DNA of 64,000 bases from Novosphingobium sp. Fuku2-ISO-50 (GTDB lineage Bacteria; Pseudomonadota; Alphaproteobacteria; Sphingomonadales; Sphingomonadaceae): positions 1-64,000 of the forward strand of contig NZ_KQ954287.1 of the NCBI RefSeq assembly GCF_001519055.1, written 5' to 3'. Made by a program: the position numbers and the translations under genes. The notes under the pieces were generated by a model. It saw nothing but the letters and a program-made list of their open reading frames with translations, made no database searches and was not told where the DNA came from. This document shows positions 47,294-55,162 of this stretch, in pieces. Positions within the stretch are counted from its first letter, which is position 1. Every line of letters starts with the position of its first letter.

Positions 47294-47326
47294 ATCTGCA
47301 ATTCGGACTTTGTCCGAATTGCAGAT
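47294..47326. terminator. perfect 15-bp stem hairpin after the cytochrome-porin gene
   Basis: ATCTGCAATTCGGAC (47294-47308) and its exact complement (47312-47326) flank a TTT loop. It begins 8 bp past the stop codon. There is no T-run after the stem, so it may be a terminator, mRNA 3' stabiliser or a protein-binding palindrome. It is less GC-rich than its surroundings. Confidence 0.6.
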
Positions 47327-47379
47327 GTCGGAGAAATGACCTCTATCCCGCTGATGACAAACAAGCGGGATGGATAATT

Positions 47380-48285
47380 TTGCGCATAGTCCTGACGGGA
47401 TCATCAGGCCGATTGGGCCGACAACTCGCCGCCGCGTTACGCGCAAAGGATCACCGCGTTACCGGGCTCGACCTCGTGGCCGGGCCCGAAACGCAAGTTG
47501 TCGGCTCGGTCGCCAATCGCACCGTGGTCGACCGCGCCTTTGCCTTTGGCGCCGACGCCGTGATCCACACCGCCGCGCTGCACCAGCCCGACTTGCGAAA
47601 GGCCGCGATGCGCGCCTTTGTCGATGTCAACGTGAGCGGCACGCTCAATGTCCTCGAAGCCGCACGCGCCGCCGGCTGCACGCGGATCGTGCTGACATCG
47701 AGCACTTCGCTGATGATCGATGCCGCGCTCTCGGCGGGGCAGGCTGATCGCGCGCAATTCCTCGATGAAAGCCACGGCCCGCTGGCGCCGCGCAACATCT
47801 ATGGCGCGACCAAGCTGGCGGCGGAAAATCTCGCTCGCCTGTTTGCCGAAGGAAACATTGCGGTCGCCGCGTTGCGCCTGTCGCGCTTCTTCCCCGAAGA
47901 CGACAACGCCATCGGCCTGATCCGGGGCGACAATGCACGCGCCATCGAGCTGCTTCACCGCCGCCTGACGCTGACCGATGCCGTGGCCGCATGCATCCAT
48001 GCGCTCGATGCGGCAAAGCCCGGCTTTGCCGCCTATATCGTGTCCGCGCCGACCCCGTTCCGCCGCGACGAAGCGGTCGAGCTCAAACGCGACGCGGCCT
48101 CGGTCATCGCGCGCCACTTCCCCGATGCCGCCGCGCTGTTTGCCGCGCGCGGCTGGACTCTGCCGCGCTCGATCGACCGGGTCTATGATGCGGGCCTGAT
48201 CGAGCGCGAACTGGGCTTTCGCTGCACGACGGACTTTGCCGCGCTGCTCGAAAGCCTGCGCACAGGGGCGCCGCTTCCCTTTTGA
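47380..48285 (+). CDS. NAD-dependent epimerase/dehydratase (extended SDR)
   Basis: The 301-aa protein has the nucleotide motif GSSGRLG, catalytic Ser (SSTS) and YGATK (YxxxK) at about 147-151. It likely acts on a nucleotide-sugar or related substrate; not identified. The start is TTG 47380 (LRIVLTGSSG): no ATG is in frame upstream of the Rossmann motif, and GGGA lies about 10 bp before. It ends at a strong terminator facing rplA. Confidence 0.87.
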   Translation: MRIVLTGSSGRLGRQLAAALRAKDHRVTGLDLVAGPETQVVGSVANRTVVDRAFAFGADAVIHTAALHQPDLRKAAMRAFVDVNVSGTLNVLEAARAAGCTRIVLTSSTSLMIDAALSAGQADRAQFLDESHGPLAPRNIYGATKLAAENLARLFAEGNIAVAALRLSRFFPEDDNAIGLIRGDNARAIELLHRRLTLTDAVAACIHALDAAKPGFAAYIVSAPTPFRRDEAVELKRDAASVIARHFPDAAALFAARGWTLPRSIDRVYDAGLIERELGFRCTTDFAALLESLRTGAPLPF

Positions 48286-48299
48286 TCGGCGCGCATACG

Positions 48300-48336
48300 A
48301 AAAGGGCGGCCGGGACTGCTCCCGACCGCCCTTTTT
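48300..48336. terminator. bidirectional terminator between epimerase and rplA
   Basis: AAAAGGGCGG pairs with CCGCCCTTTTT, and an inner CGGGA/TCCCG stem tightens the hairpin. The A-run and T-run on the two sides serve both converging transcripts. Confidence 0.9.
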
Positions 48337-48356
48337 CGTGTTCGGTGTCTGACGGA

Positions 48357-49058
48357 TCAGCCGCCGTGGACTTCGGTCAGATCGACCTTGATCCCCGGAC
48401 CCATCGAGCTCGACAGGCCGACCTTGCGCAGATACTTGCCCTTGGCGCCCGACGGCTTGGCCTTGACGATCGCGTCGACAAACGCGTCGAAGTTGGCGCG
48501 CAGCGCTTCGTTCGAGAACGACAGCTTGCCGATGCCGCCATGGATGATCCCGGCCTTTTCGACGCGGAATTCGATCTGGCCGCCCTTGGCTGCCTTGATC
48601 GCTTCGGCAACGTTCGGAGTCACGGTGCCCAGCTTCGGGTTCGGCATGAGGCCCTTGGGGCCCAGGATCTTGCCGAGACGGCCGACGACGCCCATCATGT
48701 CCGGCGTCGCGATGACGCGGCCATAATCGACATTGCCGCCCTGCATTTCTTCGAGCAGGTCTTCGGCGCCGACGCGGTCAGCCCCGGCGGCGAGCGCCGC
48801 TTCGGCCTTGTCGCCGCGCGCGAACACGGCAACCTTGACGTCCTTGCCGGTGCCCGAAGGCAGCGTGACCATGCCGCGAACCATCTGGTCGGCATGACGC
48901 GGATCGACGCCGAGATTCAGCGCGACTTCGAGCGATTCGTCGAACTTGGCGCTCTTGAGATCCTTCAACAGCGCGATGGCTTCATCGATGCCGTAAAGCT
49001 TCTGGTTGTCGCCGAGCTTGGCGGTAAGGGCCTTGGCCTTCTTGGTCTGCGTTGCCAT
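48357..49058 (-). CDS. rplA: 50S ribosomal protein L1
   Basis: This is a 233-aa L1 with the conserved [12 protein letters not shown] region, the [19 protein letters not shown] core and the [18 protein letters not shown] segment. The start [11 protein letters not shown] (ATG 49058) lies 4 bp after the rplK stop. It binds 23S rRNA at the L1 stalk and can repress its own rplK-rplA mRNA in known bacteria. Confidence 0.98.
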   Translation of the reverse strand: MATQTKKAKALTAKLGDNQKLYGIDEAIALLKDLKSAKFDESLEVALNLGVDPRHADQMVRGMVTLPSGTGKDVKVAVFARGDKAEAALAAGADRVGAEDLLEEMQGGNVDYGRVIATPDMMGVVGRLGKILGPKGLMPNPKLGTVTPNVAEAIKAAKGGQIEFRVEKAGIIHGGIGKLSFSNEALRANFDAFVDAIVKAKPSGAKGKYLRKVGLSSSMGPGIKVDLTEVHGG

Positions 49059-49062
49059 CGGA

Positions 49063-49494
49063 TCAGCCCTCCACAACCTGGATGCCCATCGAACGGGCAG
49101 AACCTTCGATGATCTTCGCCGCCTGCTCGATCGAGTTGGCGTTGAGATCCTTCATCTTCGCCTGGGCGATTTCGGCAAGCTGCGCCTGCGTGATCGTGCC
49201 GGCAGAAGCCTTGCCCGGAGTCTTCGAACCAGACTTGAGACCGAGCGCCTGCTTGATGAAGAAGGTCGCCGGCGGCGTCTTGGTGATGAACGTGAACGAG
49301 CGGTCGGCATAGACGGTGATCACCGTCGGCAACGGCGTGCCCTTTTCCACTTCCTGAGTGGCGGCGTTGAATTCCTTGCAGAAACCCATGATATTCACGC
49401 CGCGCTGACCCAGCGCAGGCCCGATCGGCGGCGAAGGCTTGGCTTCGCCTGCCTTGATCTGCAGCTTGATATAGCAGTCGATCTTTTTGGCCAT
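49063..49494 (-). CDS. rplK: 50S ribosomal protein L11
   Basis: The 143-aa L11 begins [30 protein letters not shown]-like with the thiostrepton-region Pro-rich N-domain, and ends with the RNA-binding C-domain ([13 protein letters not shown]). It is part of the GTPase-associated centre. Its AGGAGG-type ribosome site (GGAGGCC) is directly before the ATG. Confidence 0.98.
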   Translation of the reverse strand: MAKKIDCYIKLQIKAGEAKPSPPIGPALGQRGVNIMGFCKEFNAATQEVEKGTPLPTVITVYADRSFTFITKTPPATFFIKQALGLKSGSKTPGKASAGTITQAQLAEIAQAKMKDLNANSIEQAAKIIEGSARSMGIQVVEG

Positions 49495-49682
49495 GATGGC
49501 CTCCTTGTAGTCCTGTTGGGGTTGCCCCCGCAGAGGTAGCGGTCAAACAGAGCGAACCATAAAGGCCCGCGCCTCCCGCAGCGGAAACACCCGGGTTTTA
49601 CCGGGTGAAGGGCGCGCGCATAACAGCACGCGCGAAAAATGCAAGCACCGCCTCCCCCCGCAAGCGAGAAGAGGCGCGCCTG
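49495..49682 (-). promoter_or_regulatory. rplK-rplA leader with small hairpin
   Basis: This is the 188 bp between nusG and rplK. CACCCGG (49588-49594) pairs with CCGGGTG (49601-49607), and GCGCG/CGCGC repeats flank it at about 49611-49633. The position fits a promoter and an L1 autoregulation target in the L11 leader, but the classic L1-site sequence was not identified. Confidence 0.45.
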
Positions 49683-50219
49683 TTATCTGACCAGTTCGAC
49701 TTCTTCGAAAGCGAGTTCGACCGGTGTGGCGCGACCGAAGATCGACACCGACACCTTGACGCGCTGCTTTTCGAAATCGAGCTCTTCGACGATGCCGTTG
49801 AACGAAGCGAAGGGCCCCGCGTTGACTTTGACCGAATCGCCGATTTCGTAATCGACCAGGATCTGGTTGCTCGGTTCGGCAGCCATGGCATCGCGCGCGC
49901 CGAAATAGCGCTGCGCTTCCTTTTCGGAAATCGGCTGCGGCTTGTTGTTGGTGCCGAGAAAGCCGGTCACTTTGGCCGTGTTCTTGACCAGGTGATAGAT
50001 GTCGTCGTTCAAGGTCAGCTTGGCGAGAACATAGCCGGGCATGAACTTGCGTTCGACCTGGACTTTCTTGCCGCGCTTGACTTCGGTCACGGTCTCGGTC
50101 GGCACTTCGACCGCTTCGACCAGTTGTGACAGGCCTTTGCGCTCGGCTTCGGCGATGATCGCTTCGCGGACCTTGTTTTCAAAGCCGGAATAGGCGTGGA
50201 TGATATACCAACGGGCCAT
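49683..50219 (-). CDS. nusG: transcription antitermination factor NusG
   Basis: This is a 178-aa NusG with an N-terminal NGN domain (MARWYIIHAYSGFENKV, FMPGYVLAKL) and a C-terminal KOW domain (GDSVKVNAGPFASFNGIVEEL). It binds RNA polymerase and Rho or S10. ATG 50219 lies 35 bp after the secE stop; homology starts exactly there. Confidence 0.98.
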   Translation of the reverse strand: MARWYIIHAYSGFENKVREAIIAEAERKGLSQLVEAVEVPTETVTEVKRGKKVQVERKFMPGYVLAKLTLNDDIYHLVKNTAKVTGFLGTNNKPQPISEKEAQRYFGARDAMAAEPSNQILVDYEIGDSVKVNAGPFASFNGIVEELDFEKQRVKVSVSIFGRATPVELAFEEVELVR

Positions 50220-50254
50220 GGGGATTTCCTGAACAGAACTGCCGCTTAGGGCAA

Positions 50255-50449
50255 TCAAGCAAGCGAAAGAAGAAGCCGGACGGCATAGCCGAACAGGGTA
50301 TCGATACCGAGGAAGAACACCGACAGCAGCAGCATCATGACCCCGACAAAAATCGCCGTGGTCACGGTTTCCTGGCGGGTCGGCCAAACGACCTTGCGCG
50401 CTTCGGCTTTGACCTGGTTGAAAAACTCGCTCGGGCTGGTCCTGGCCAT
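50255..50449 (-). CDS. secE: preprotein translocase subunit SecE
   Basis: This is a 64-aa single-span SecE with the conserved amphipathic helix (SPSEFFNQVKAEARKVVWPTRQET) and one membrane helix. The start MARTSPSEFF (ATG 50449) matches the alphaproteobacterial form. It is the first gene of secE-nusG-rplK-rplA. The tRNA-Trp that precedes secE in many proteobacteria is instead at 55.0 kb. Confidence 0.96.
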   Translation of the reverse strand: MARTSPSEFFNQVKAEARKVVWPTRQETVTTAIFVGVMMLLLSVFFLGIDTLFGYAVRLLLSLA

Positions 50450-50778
50450 GGCTCTCTTCTTGCCTTCAACGAAAATGTACACGCCTTCCGCCTAGGGGTC
50501 ATCGCCGCCCCGGACAAGTCCGGGAGGGGCAAGTAACGCTCCATGTATGCGGGAGAGATTCGCATCTAGGCGGCGACGCGCAAAAACGCAAGGGCAGGCC
50601 TGAACAGCGGCGCAAGGCAGTGCGAATCCCGCGCAATTGCGCCCGATTCGCTGCAATGCCTGTTGCACAAGCGCCAAAGCCGTGGCCTGATACGCGCTCC
50701 GGGGGGCTGTCTTCGGAAAAAACGAAAGCGATGCCGCCGGCACGAGTACCGGACGGCACGTGAAAGGGAGAGTGATGC
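50450..50778. other. 329-bp divergent intergenic region (secE / AMP-binding gene)
   Basis: No gene is seen. It should hold the promoter of the secE operon (minus). On the plus strand, GGGAG about 10 bp before 50779 provides the ribosome site of the AMP-binding gene. Overlapping short frames here have no recognisable content. Confidence 0.6.
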
Positions 50779-52110
50779 ATGGGCGAGCCGCACCTCGCCG
50801 TGCCTTCGGCAGTGCCTGACACGGCCGAGCGCACTGCGCATGTCTTCACGCTTGACGGCTATGTGCGCTTCTGGGCCGAAGACAGGCCCGGTCGGCTTGC
50901 GCTCGATACCTCCGACGCGGTGCTCGACTTTGCAGACCTCGACCGGATCACGGCAGCGATCGCGGCGGGTTTTGGCGAGCTTGGCGTCGACGAGGGCGAT
51001 CGAATCGCCTGGCAGGGGCGCGATGCCGGGCTGTTTTTCATGTTGTTTCTGGCTGCGGCGCGCGCCGGGGTGGTCATGGTGCCGATCGAGCCTGACCATG
51101 CCTGTGATGCCGCGCAGGCCATCGTCGAAGACGCCGGGGCAAAGGCGGTGTTTCTGGGCAGCGGGCATGCCATGGTCAGGGCCGCCATGGCGGGGCTCCC
51201 GGGCCCTGTACGCTCCGACCCCGTGCGCTCCGGCCCTGTGCGCTGCCTCGATGCCGATGAAACGCGGCGCTGGATCGCGGGCCTTGCCCCCGCCAGGCTG
51301 GCCGCGCCTGCCCCCAATGCCGCGGTCCTGCACCTTTACGAGCCCGGCCCGGTGGTCAATCCGCCCCGTGAACTGCGCCCCCCTGACTTGCGCCCCCCTG
51401 ACTTGCGCCCCCGTGACTTGCGCGGCACGCTCTTGTCGCATTGCAATCTGCTTGGCCTGCGCAAGGCGATGCTGGGCCATGATTTGCCCCACGTCGCGCC
51501 CGGCGATGACGAAGCGCTGATGGTGGCCATGCCGTTCTGGCGCATCGCGGGGATCGGCCCGGTGGTCATGGCTCTCGCCGCGGGCGTGCCTGCCGTGATT
51601 CGCGCCCCTGCCGATCCCGCCGACATCGTAGCCGCCCTCGCTGCCCACAGGGTAACGCGGCTCTATATCGCGCCCGCCGACCTTGGCGCCGTGCTCGACC
51701 ATCCCGCCGCGACCGCGTGCCAAACCTTGCGCTATATCACCTGCGGCCCGCAGGCGGTCGCCGCCGGGCTGCGCCGACGCGTCCGGGCGCGGCTGTCCGC
51801 GCGCCTTGTCCGCAGCTATGGCCGCCCCGAAACCGCAGGGACAATCGCCATGCTGCCCCCCGACGAGGCCGAGGCGACCAGCGCCGTCGGGCATGCCTTG
51901 CCGGGGGTGGAACTCCGCATTGTCGACGCCGACGGCACCCCGCTTCCCGCAGGAACGACGGGCGCCATCGCGGCGCGATCGTCCAGCACCATGCTCGGCT
52001 ATTGGAACCGGCCCGAAGCGACCGCCATGGCGCTGACCCGCGATGGCTGGGTGCTGACCGGCGATCGCGGCCATCTCGATACGCAAGGGCGGCTTCATTT
52101 GGCCCCCTAA
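50779..52110 (+). CDS. degenerate, C-terminally truncated AMP-binding (ANL) protein
   Basis: The 443-aa protein is similar to the large domain of acyl-CoA/acyl-AMP ligases (FADLDRITAAIAAGFGELGVDEGDR, MPFWRIAGIGPVVMALAAG, YGRPETAGTIAML, LTGDRGHLDTQGRLHLAP) but ends right after the hinge motif. The whole C-terminal domain with the catalytic Lys is missing. The P-loop (usually YTSGTTGxPKGV) is replaced by LYEPGPVVNPPREL and then three LRPPD-type pentapeptides. A second array (PVRSD, PVRSG, PVRCL) lies upstream. It is therefore probably inactive as a ligase: a pseudoenzyme or decaying gene. A good ribosome site (GGGAGAG) precedes the ATG. The stop directly abuts the convergent GGDEF gene. Confidence 0.78.
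   Translation: MGEPHLAVPSAVPDTAERTAHVFTLDGYVRFWAEDRPGRLALDTSDAVLDFADLDRITAAIAAGFGELGVDEGDRIAWQGRDAGLFFMLFLAAARAGVVMVPIEPDHACDAAQAIVEDAGAKAVFLGSGHAMVRAAMAGLPGPVRSDPVRSGPVRCLDADETRRWIAGLAPARLAAPAPNAAVLHLYEPGPVVNPPRELRPPDLRPPDLRPRDLRGTLLSHCNLLGLRKAMLGHDLPHVAPGDDEALMVAMPFWRIAGIGPVVMALAAGVPAVIRAPADPADIVAALAAHRVTRLYIAPADLGAVLDHPAATACQTLRYITCGPQAVAAGLRRRVRARLSARLVRSYGRPETAGTIAMLPPDEAEATSAVGHALPGVELRIVDADGTPLPAGTTGAIAARSSSTMLGYWNRPEATAMALTRDGWVLTGDRGHLDTQGRLHLAP
51204..51248. repeat. 15-bp tandem repeat (3 copies) in AMP-binding gene
   Basis: Units at 51204-51218, 51219-51233 and 51234-51248 share CCCYGTRCGCTCCG and encode PVRSD/PVRSG/PVRCL. The repeat keeps the reading frame. Confidence 0.88.
51376..51420. 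repeat. 15-bp tandem repeat (3 copies) replacing the P-loop region
   Basis: Units 51376-51390, 51391-51405 and 51406-51420 (CGCCCCCCTGACTTG, last with one change) encode RPPDL pentapeptides, exactly where related enzymes carry their nucleotide-binding loop. Confidence 0.92.
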
Positions 52111-53922
52111 TCAGGCGACGGCGCGAACCCCGTTGCGCCCTGATCGCTTCGCTTCGTAAAGCGCCAGATCGGCGCTGTCGAACAGCGCGTCGCGGGTCAT
52201 CCCCGGATGCATTTGCGCCAGCCCGCACGAAATCGAGGTCAAGACCCGCACATTCCCCGCGATCACGATCGGCTCTGCCGCGATCATCCTGGTGATCCGT
52301 TCGCAGGCCGCGCGCGCGGTTTCGAGGCCGCAGCGGAACAGGATGGCGAATTCGTCCCCGCTCAACCGCCCGACGACATCATCCTCGCGCGTGCCGGCCA
52401 ACAGGCGGCGGGCGATTTCGACCAGCGCGGCATCGCCCGCCGGATGGCCATGGGTGTCGTTGATGGTCTTGAAATGATCGACATCGATCAAGGCCAGCGT
52501 CAGCTCGCGTCCGGGCGTGGCGGCGGCCGCCTCGATCGCCCGCAGAAACCGCTGGCGAAACCCGGCGCGGCTGAACACACCGGTCAGGTCATCGGTTTCG
52601 ATCCGCCGCGAAATCGCCAGTTCGCGCGCCTTGCGCAACGTGATGTCGCGCAGCGTGATGACCGATCCGACCGCCTGGCTTTCCCCTTGTGCGACGCGCA
52701 GCGAAGCCTCGAGCGTGATCTGCGGCTGGCCCGGTGCGCGAAATTCGACCGTGCGCAATCCGCCCGCGGCGGGCCCTTGCAACAACTGATCGAGCGCAAC
52801 CCCGGCGCGCGTCGCCAGCTTTGTCAAAGACACGCCGACCAGATCCTCAGGGCTTCGCCCCAGATAATCGCGCACCGGGCCATCCGCCCAGCGACAGATG
52901 CCCGCGCCATCGAAGCCGAGAATCGCATCGGGCGAATGCGCCATGATCAGCCGAAGCAGTTCTTCGCGATCGGCCAGCAAGGCGCGGGCCTCTGCGCGCG
53001 AGGCGACGATTGCCGCAACCGGCATCGCCGTGCACAACAAGACCGCCAGATAGGCCTGAAAAAACAGCGCCTGAAACACCGGCCCCTGATGAATCAGAGC
53101 CATCGGCCCGCCCTGGTGCAGCGAGGCCATCGCACCGATCACCGCGACCAGAATGACCCCGCCCTGAGTCGACAGCCGCCCCGATCCGAACGACAGCAAA
53201 AGCAGCGTGGAAAACGACAGGAACAGGATCGGCAATCCACTCTGGGCAAAAACGACAACCGTCACCGCCGCATGGAGCGCAAACAGCCCCAGCGCGCGCG
53301 CATGCCCGACGGGGGATTGCGCCTTGATCGCGCGGGCATAGCTTCCATCAAACAACGCTTTGAAAAAAGGCGTGAAAATGACGAACCCAAGCGCGTTGCT
53401 GCCATACCAGCGCAGGAACGACGTCCCCATGGGCGTTCCATAGGTCAGTGCCGAGACCAGCGCCCCGGCCCCCGCCCCCAACGCCGGCGTGACCAGCCCC
53501 GCGCCGAACAGGAAACGCACCATCGTGCGCCCATCGGCCAGGATTTCCTCGCTCGCCCGCGAACGATCCATACACCAGGCCGCCATCGCCGTCTGGGCCA
53601 TGTTGATCACGCCATAGAACACGATGCCGCCCGACCAGCCCCGCGCCACGCCATTGGCCAGAAGATTGGCCAGCCATCCCGCCAGCAGCAACGCAGACCA
53701 GTCGCGCCGTGGCCGTGACAACATCAGCGCCAGGATGACCGCATCCGCCGGCCAGACGGTGGCATGACTGCGCCCGTCGCTGGTCAGGACAATCGTCGCC
53801 GTGGCCATCAGGAAATAGGTCGCGGCGCCCACAAAAGCCCACAGAGCCCGGTCGCGCAGCACGCGGCCTTCGCCATCGCTCACCTGATCTTGCCTCAGCA
53901 CCATACGGTCACCTTTTGGCAA
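52111..53922 (-). CDS. diguanylate cyclase with MASE1, PAS and GGDEF domains
   Basis: The 603-aa protein has an N-terminal MASE1 membrane sensor (about 25-310, eight helices, with the WPADAVILALML region). A PAS domain (about 330-440) and a GGDEF domain (about 450-600) follow. The active loop reads LSGDEF (Ser for the first Gly, tolerated in active cyclases), and RxxD five residues upstream (REDD) forms an inhibitory c-di-GMP site. It should make c-di-GMP from two GTP. The start is ATG 53922 or 53904. Its stop codon is directly adjacent to that of the convergent AMP-binding gene. Confidence 0.94.
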   Translation of the reverse strand: MPKGDRMVLRQDQVSDGEGRVLRDRALWAFVGAATYFLMATATIVLTSDGRSHATVWPADAVILALMLSRPRRDWSALLLAGWLANLLANGVARGWSGGIVFYGVINMAQTAMAAWCMDRSRASEEILADGRTMVRFLFGAGLVTPALGAGAGALVSALTYGTPMGTSFLRWYGSNALGFVIFTPFFKALFDGSYARAIKAQSPVGHARALGLFALHAAVTVVVFAQSGLPILFLSFSTLLLLSFGSGRLSTQGGVILVAVIGAMASLHQGGPMALIHQGPVFQALFFQAYLAVLLCTAMPVAAIVASRAEARALLADREELLRLIMAHSPDAILGFDGAGICRWADGPVRDYLGRSPEDLVGVSLTKLATRAGVALDQLLQGPAAGGLRTVEFRAPGQPQITLEASLRVAQGESQAVGSVITLRDITLRKARELAISRRIETDDLTGVFSRAGFRQRFLRAIEAAAATPGRELTLALIDVDHFKTINDTHGHPAGDAALVEIARRLLAGTREDDVVGRLSGDEFAILFRCGLETARAACERITRMIAAEPIVIAGNVRVLTSISCGLAQMHPGMTRDALFDSADLALYEAKRSGRNGVRAVA

Positions 53923-54084
53923 TACGTGTTAACAGACCATTGCCAACGGCCACCCAAAGACGCGCGGATGCAGATTCATGCGGCAAACGACTGCCGTGAA
54001 GGCATGAGGCGCGAAAGGATGGGAAGCCCCCGAACAGAGGCGCGACCCTCGGCAAACCCGCAACTACCGAACCCGCGAGAACGC

Positions 54085-54106
54085 AATGCGCAATTATTTG
54101 CGCATT
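54085..54106. promoter_or_regulatory. hicAB operator 1 (palindrome)
   Basis: AATGCGCAA (54085-54093) and TTGCGCATT (54098-54106) form a perfect 9-bp inverted repeat with a 4-bp spacer, about 40 bp before hicA. The RHH-type C-terminus of HicB is the likely binder (autoregulation). Confidence 0.75.
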
Positions 54107-54127
54107 ATCCATTGCACACCGCCCACG

Positions 54128-54151
54128 CCATGTGCATATATTTGCGCATGG
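54128..54151. promoter_or_regulatory. hicAB operator 2 overlapping the hicA start
   Basis: CCATGTGCA (54128-54136) faces TGCGCATGG (54143-54151), 8 of 9 matches, sharing the TTGCGCAT core of operator 1 and spanning the hicA ATG. Two related sites suit cooperative antitoxin binding. Confidence 0.6.
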
Positions 54152-54330
54152 AGCGAAACAGCAGGCAGATCGTCAAGCGCCTTGTCGACGAAGGGTTCGA
54201 ACTGGTGAAAGTCGCCGGTTCGCATCACAAGTTCCGCAAAGCCGATCGGGTCGTGATTGTCCCGCACCCGAAAAAGGATCTGCCGCTGGGCACCGCTCGC
54301 AACATAGCAAAGATGGCCGGGTGGCTCTGA
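54148..54330 (+). CDS. hicA: HicA family mRNA interferase toxin
   Basis: The 60-aa double-stranded-RNA-binding-fold protein has the HicA pattern: RQIVKRLVDEGFELVKVAGSHHKFRK with the catalytic-type His (GSHHKF), then VVIVPHPKKDLPLGTARNIAKMAGW. HicA toxins cleave mRNA. The start MERNSRQIV is preferred over an in-frame ATG at 54130. The antitoxin gene starts 29 bp after the stop. Confidence 0.93.
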   Translation: MERNSRQIVKRLVDEGFELVKVAGSHHKFRKADRVVIVPHPKKDLPLGTARNIAKMAGWL

Positions 54331-54359
54331 CCCACCCGACCGGCGCCAAGGAGGGCGAC

Positions 54360-54752
54360 ATGAAATATTTTTATGCCATCGTGCATAAGGATGAAGATAG
54401 CGCCTGGGGCGTGTCTTTCCCCGATCTGCCCGGCTGTTTTTCGGCTGCGGATGACGTGAAGGACATCGTGCCCAACGCGTGTGAGGCGTTGAGCCTGTGG
54501 TTCGAAGATACCCCGTTCGTGCAACCGATGCGCCTCGACGAAGTGCAAGGCGCTGCGGCTGCCGATCTGGCCGCCGGCGCTTTCATCGTTGCGGTTCCTT
54601 ACGTGCGTAACGACGGGAAAGTGGTTCGCGCAAATATCTCGCTTGACCGGGGCATGCTGGTCGCGATCGACAGAGCCGCGACCGAGCGCAACCTGACCCG
54701 CAGCGCGTTCATCGCTCAATCGGTGCTCAACGAAATTCAGGGCGCGCATTGA
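54360..54752 (+). CDS. hicB: HicB family antitoxin
   Basis: The 130-aa protein has a partial RNase-H-like HicB domain (KYFYAIVHKDEDSAWGVSFPDLPGCFSAADD) at the N-terminus and a ribbon-helix-helix segment (VRANISLDRGMLVAIDRAATERNLTRSAFIAQSVL) at the C-terminus. It neutralises HicA and binds the operators. GGAGG lies 5 bp before the ATG (54360-54362), stronger than the hicA site, so more antitoxin than toxin is expected. Confidence 0.93.
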   Translation: MKYFYAIVHKDEDSAWGVSFPDLPGCFSAADDVKDIVPNACEALSLWFEDTPFVQPMRLDEVQGAAAADLAAGAFIVAVPYVRNDGKVVRANISLDRGMLVAIDRAATERNLTRSAFIAQSVLNEIQGAH

Positions 54753-54997
54753 CCGGTGATCGAGAGGACATCCTCTACCGCCAGTGATTTCGATCTGGTC
54801 GTCAAGGATTGCCCGCCGACTGCCCGATCCTTGAGCGCCACTTTCATACGGCATTTGCCAAGCAAAAGACTCCGAGGCGAGCGGTTCGAACGCACCCCGG
54901 AAATTGATTCTCAAATTGACGAATTAGCTGCCGCTGGAAAAGCGGCCAACGCCACCCCTTCCTGACGAACTGAAATATAACAGCTTCTGAAAGAAAA

Positions 54998-55073
54998 TGG
55001 CAGGAGTGGGGGGACTCGAACCCACGGCCCTCGGTTTTGGAGACCGATGCTCTACCAACTGAGCTACACTCCT
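54998..55073 (-). tRNA. tRNA-Trp (anticodon CCA)
   Basis: The minus strand folds as a cloverleaf: AGGAGTG acceptor, D-arm GCTC...GAGC, anticodon stem CGGTC/GACCG-type around CTCCAAA (anticodon CCA), and T-arm GGGTTCGAGTCC. CCA is encoded (54998-55000). The 76-nt gene lies 89 bp upstream of aat in the opposite orientation. Confidence 0.97.
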
Positions 55074-55162
55074 GCATCCAGGGCTTACGCACCGGAAGAG
55101 CGTCGCCCATAGTGGGTTGACGAAAGGGATGCAACCGCAGAGATCATCAAAATCGACAGACC

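Noticed and set aside
54756-54965. 69-codon frame between hicB and tRNA-Trp
   Set aside because: No ribosome site and no recognisable content; the 245-bp space otherwise shows nothing.
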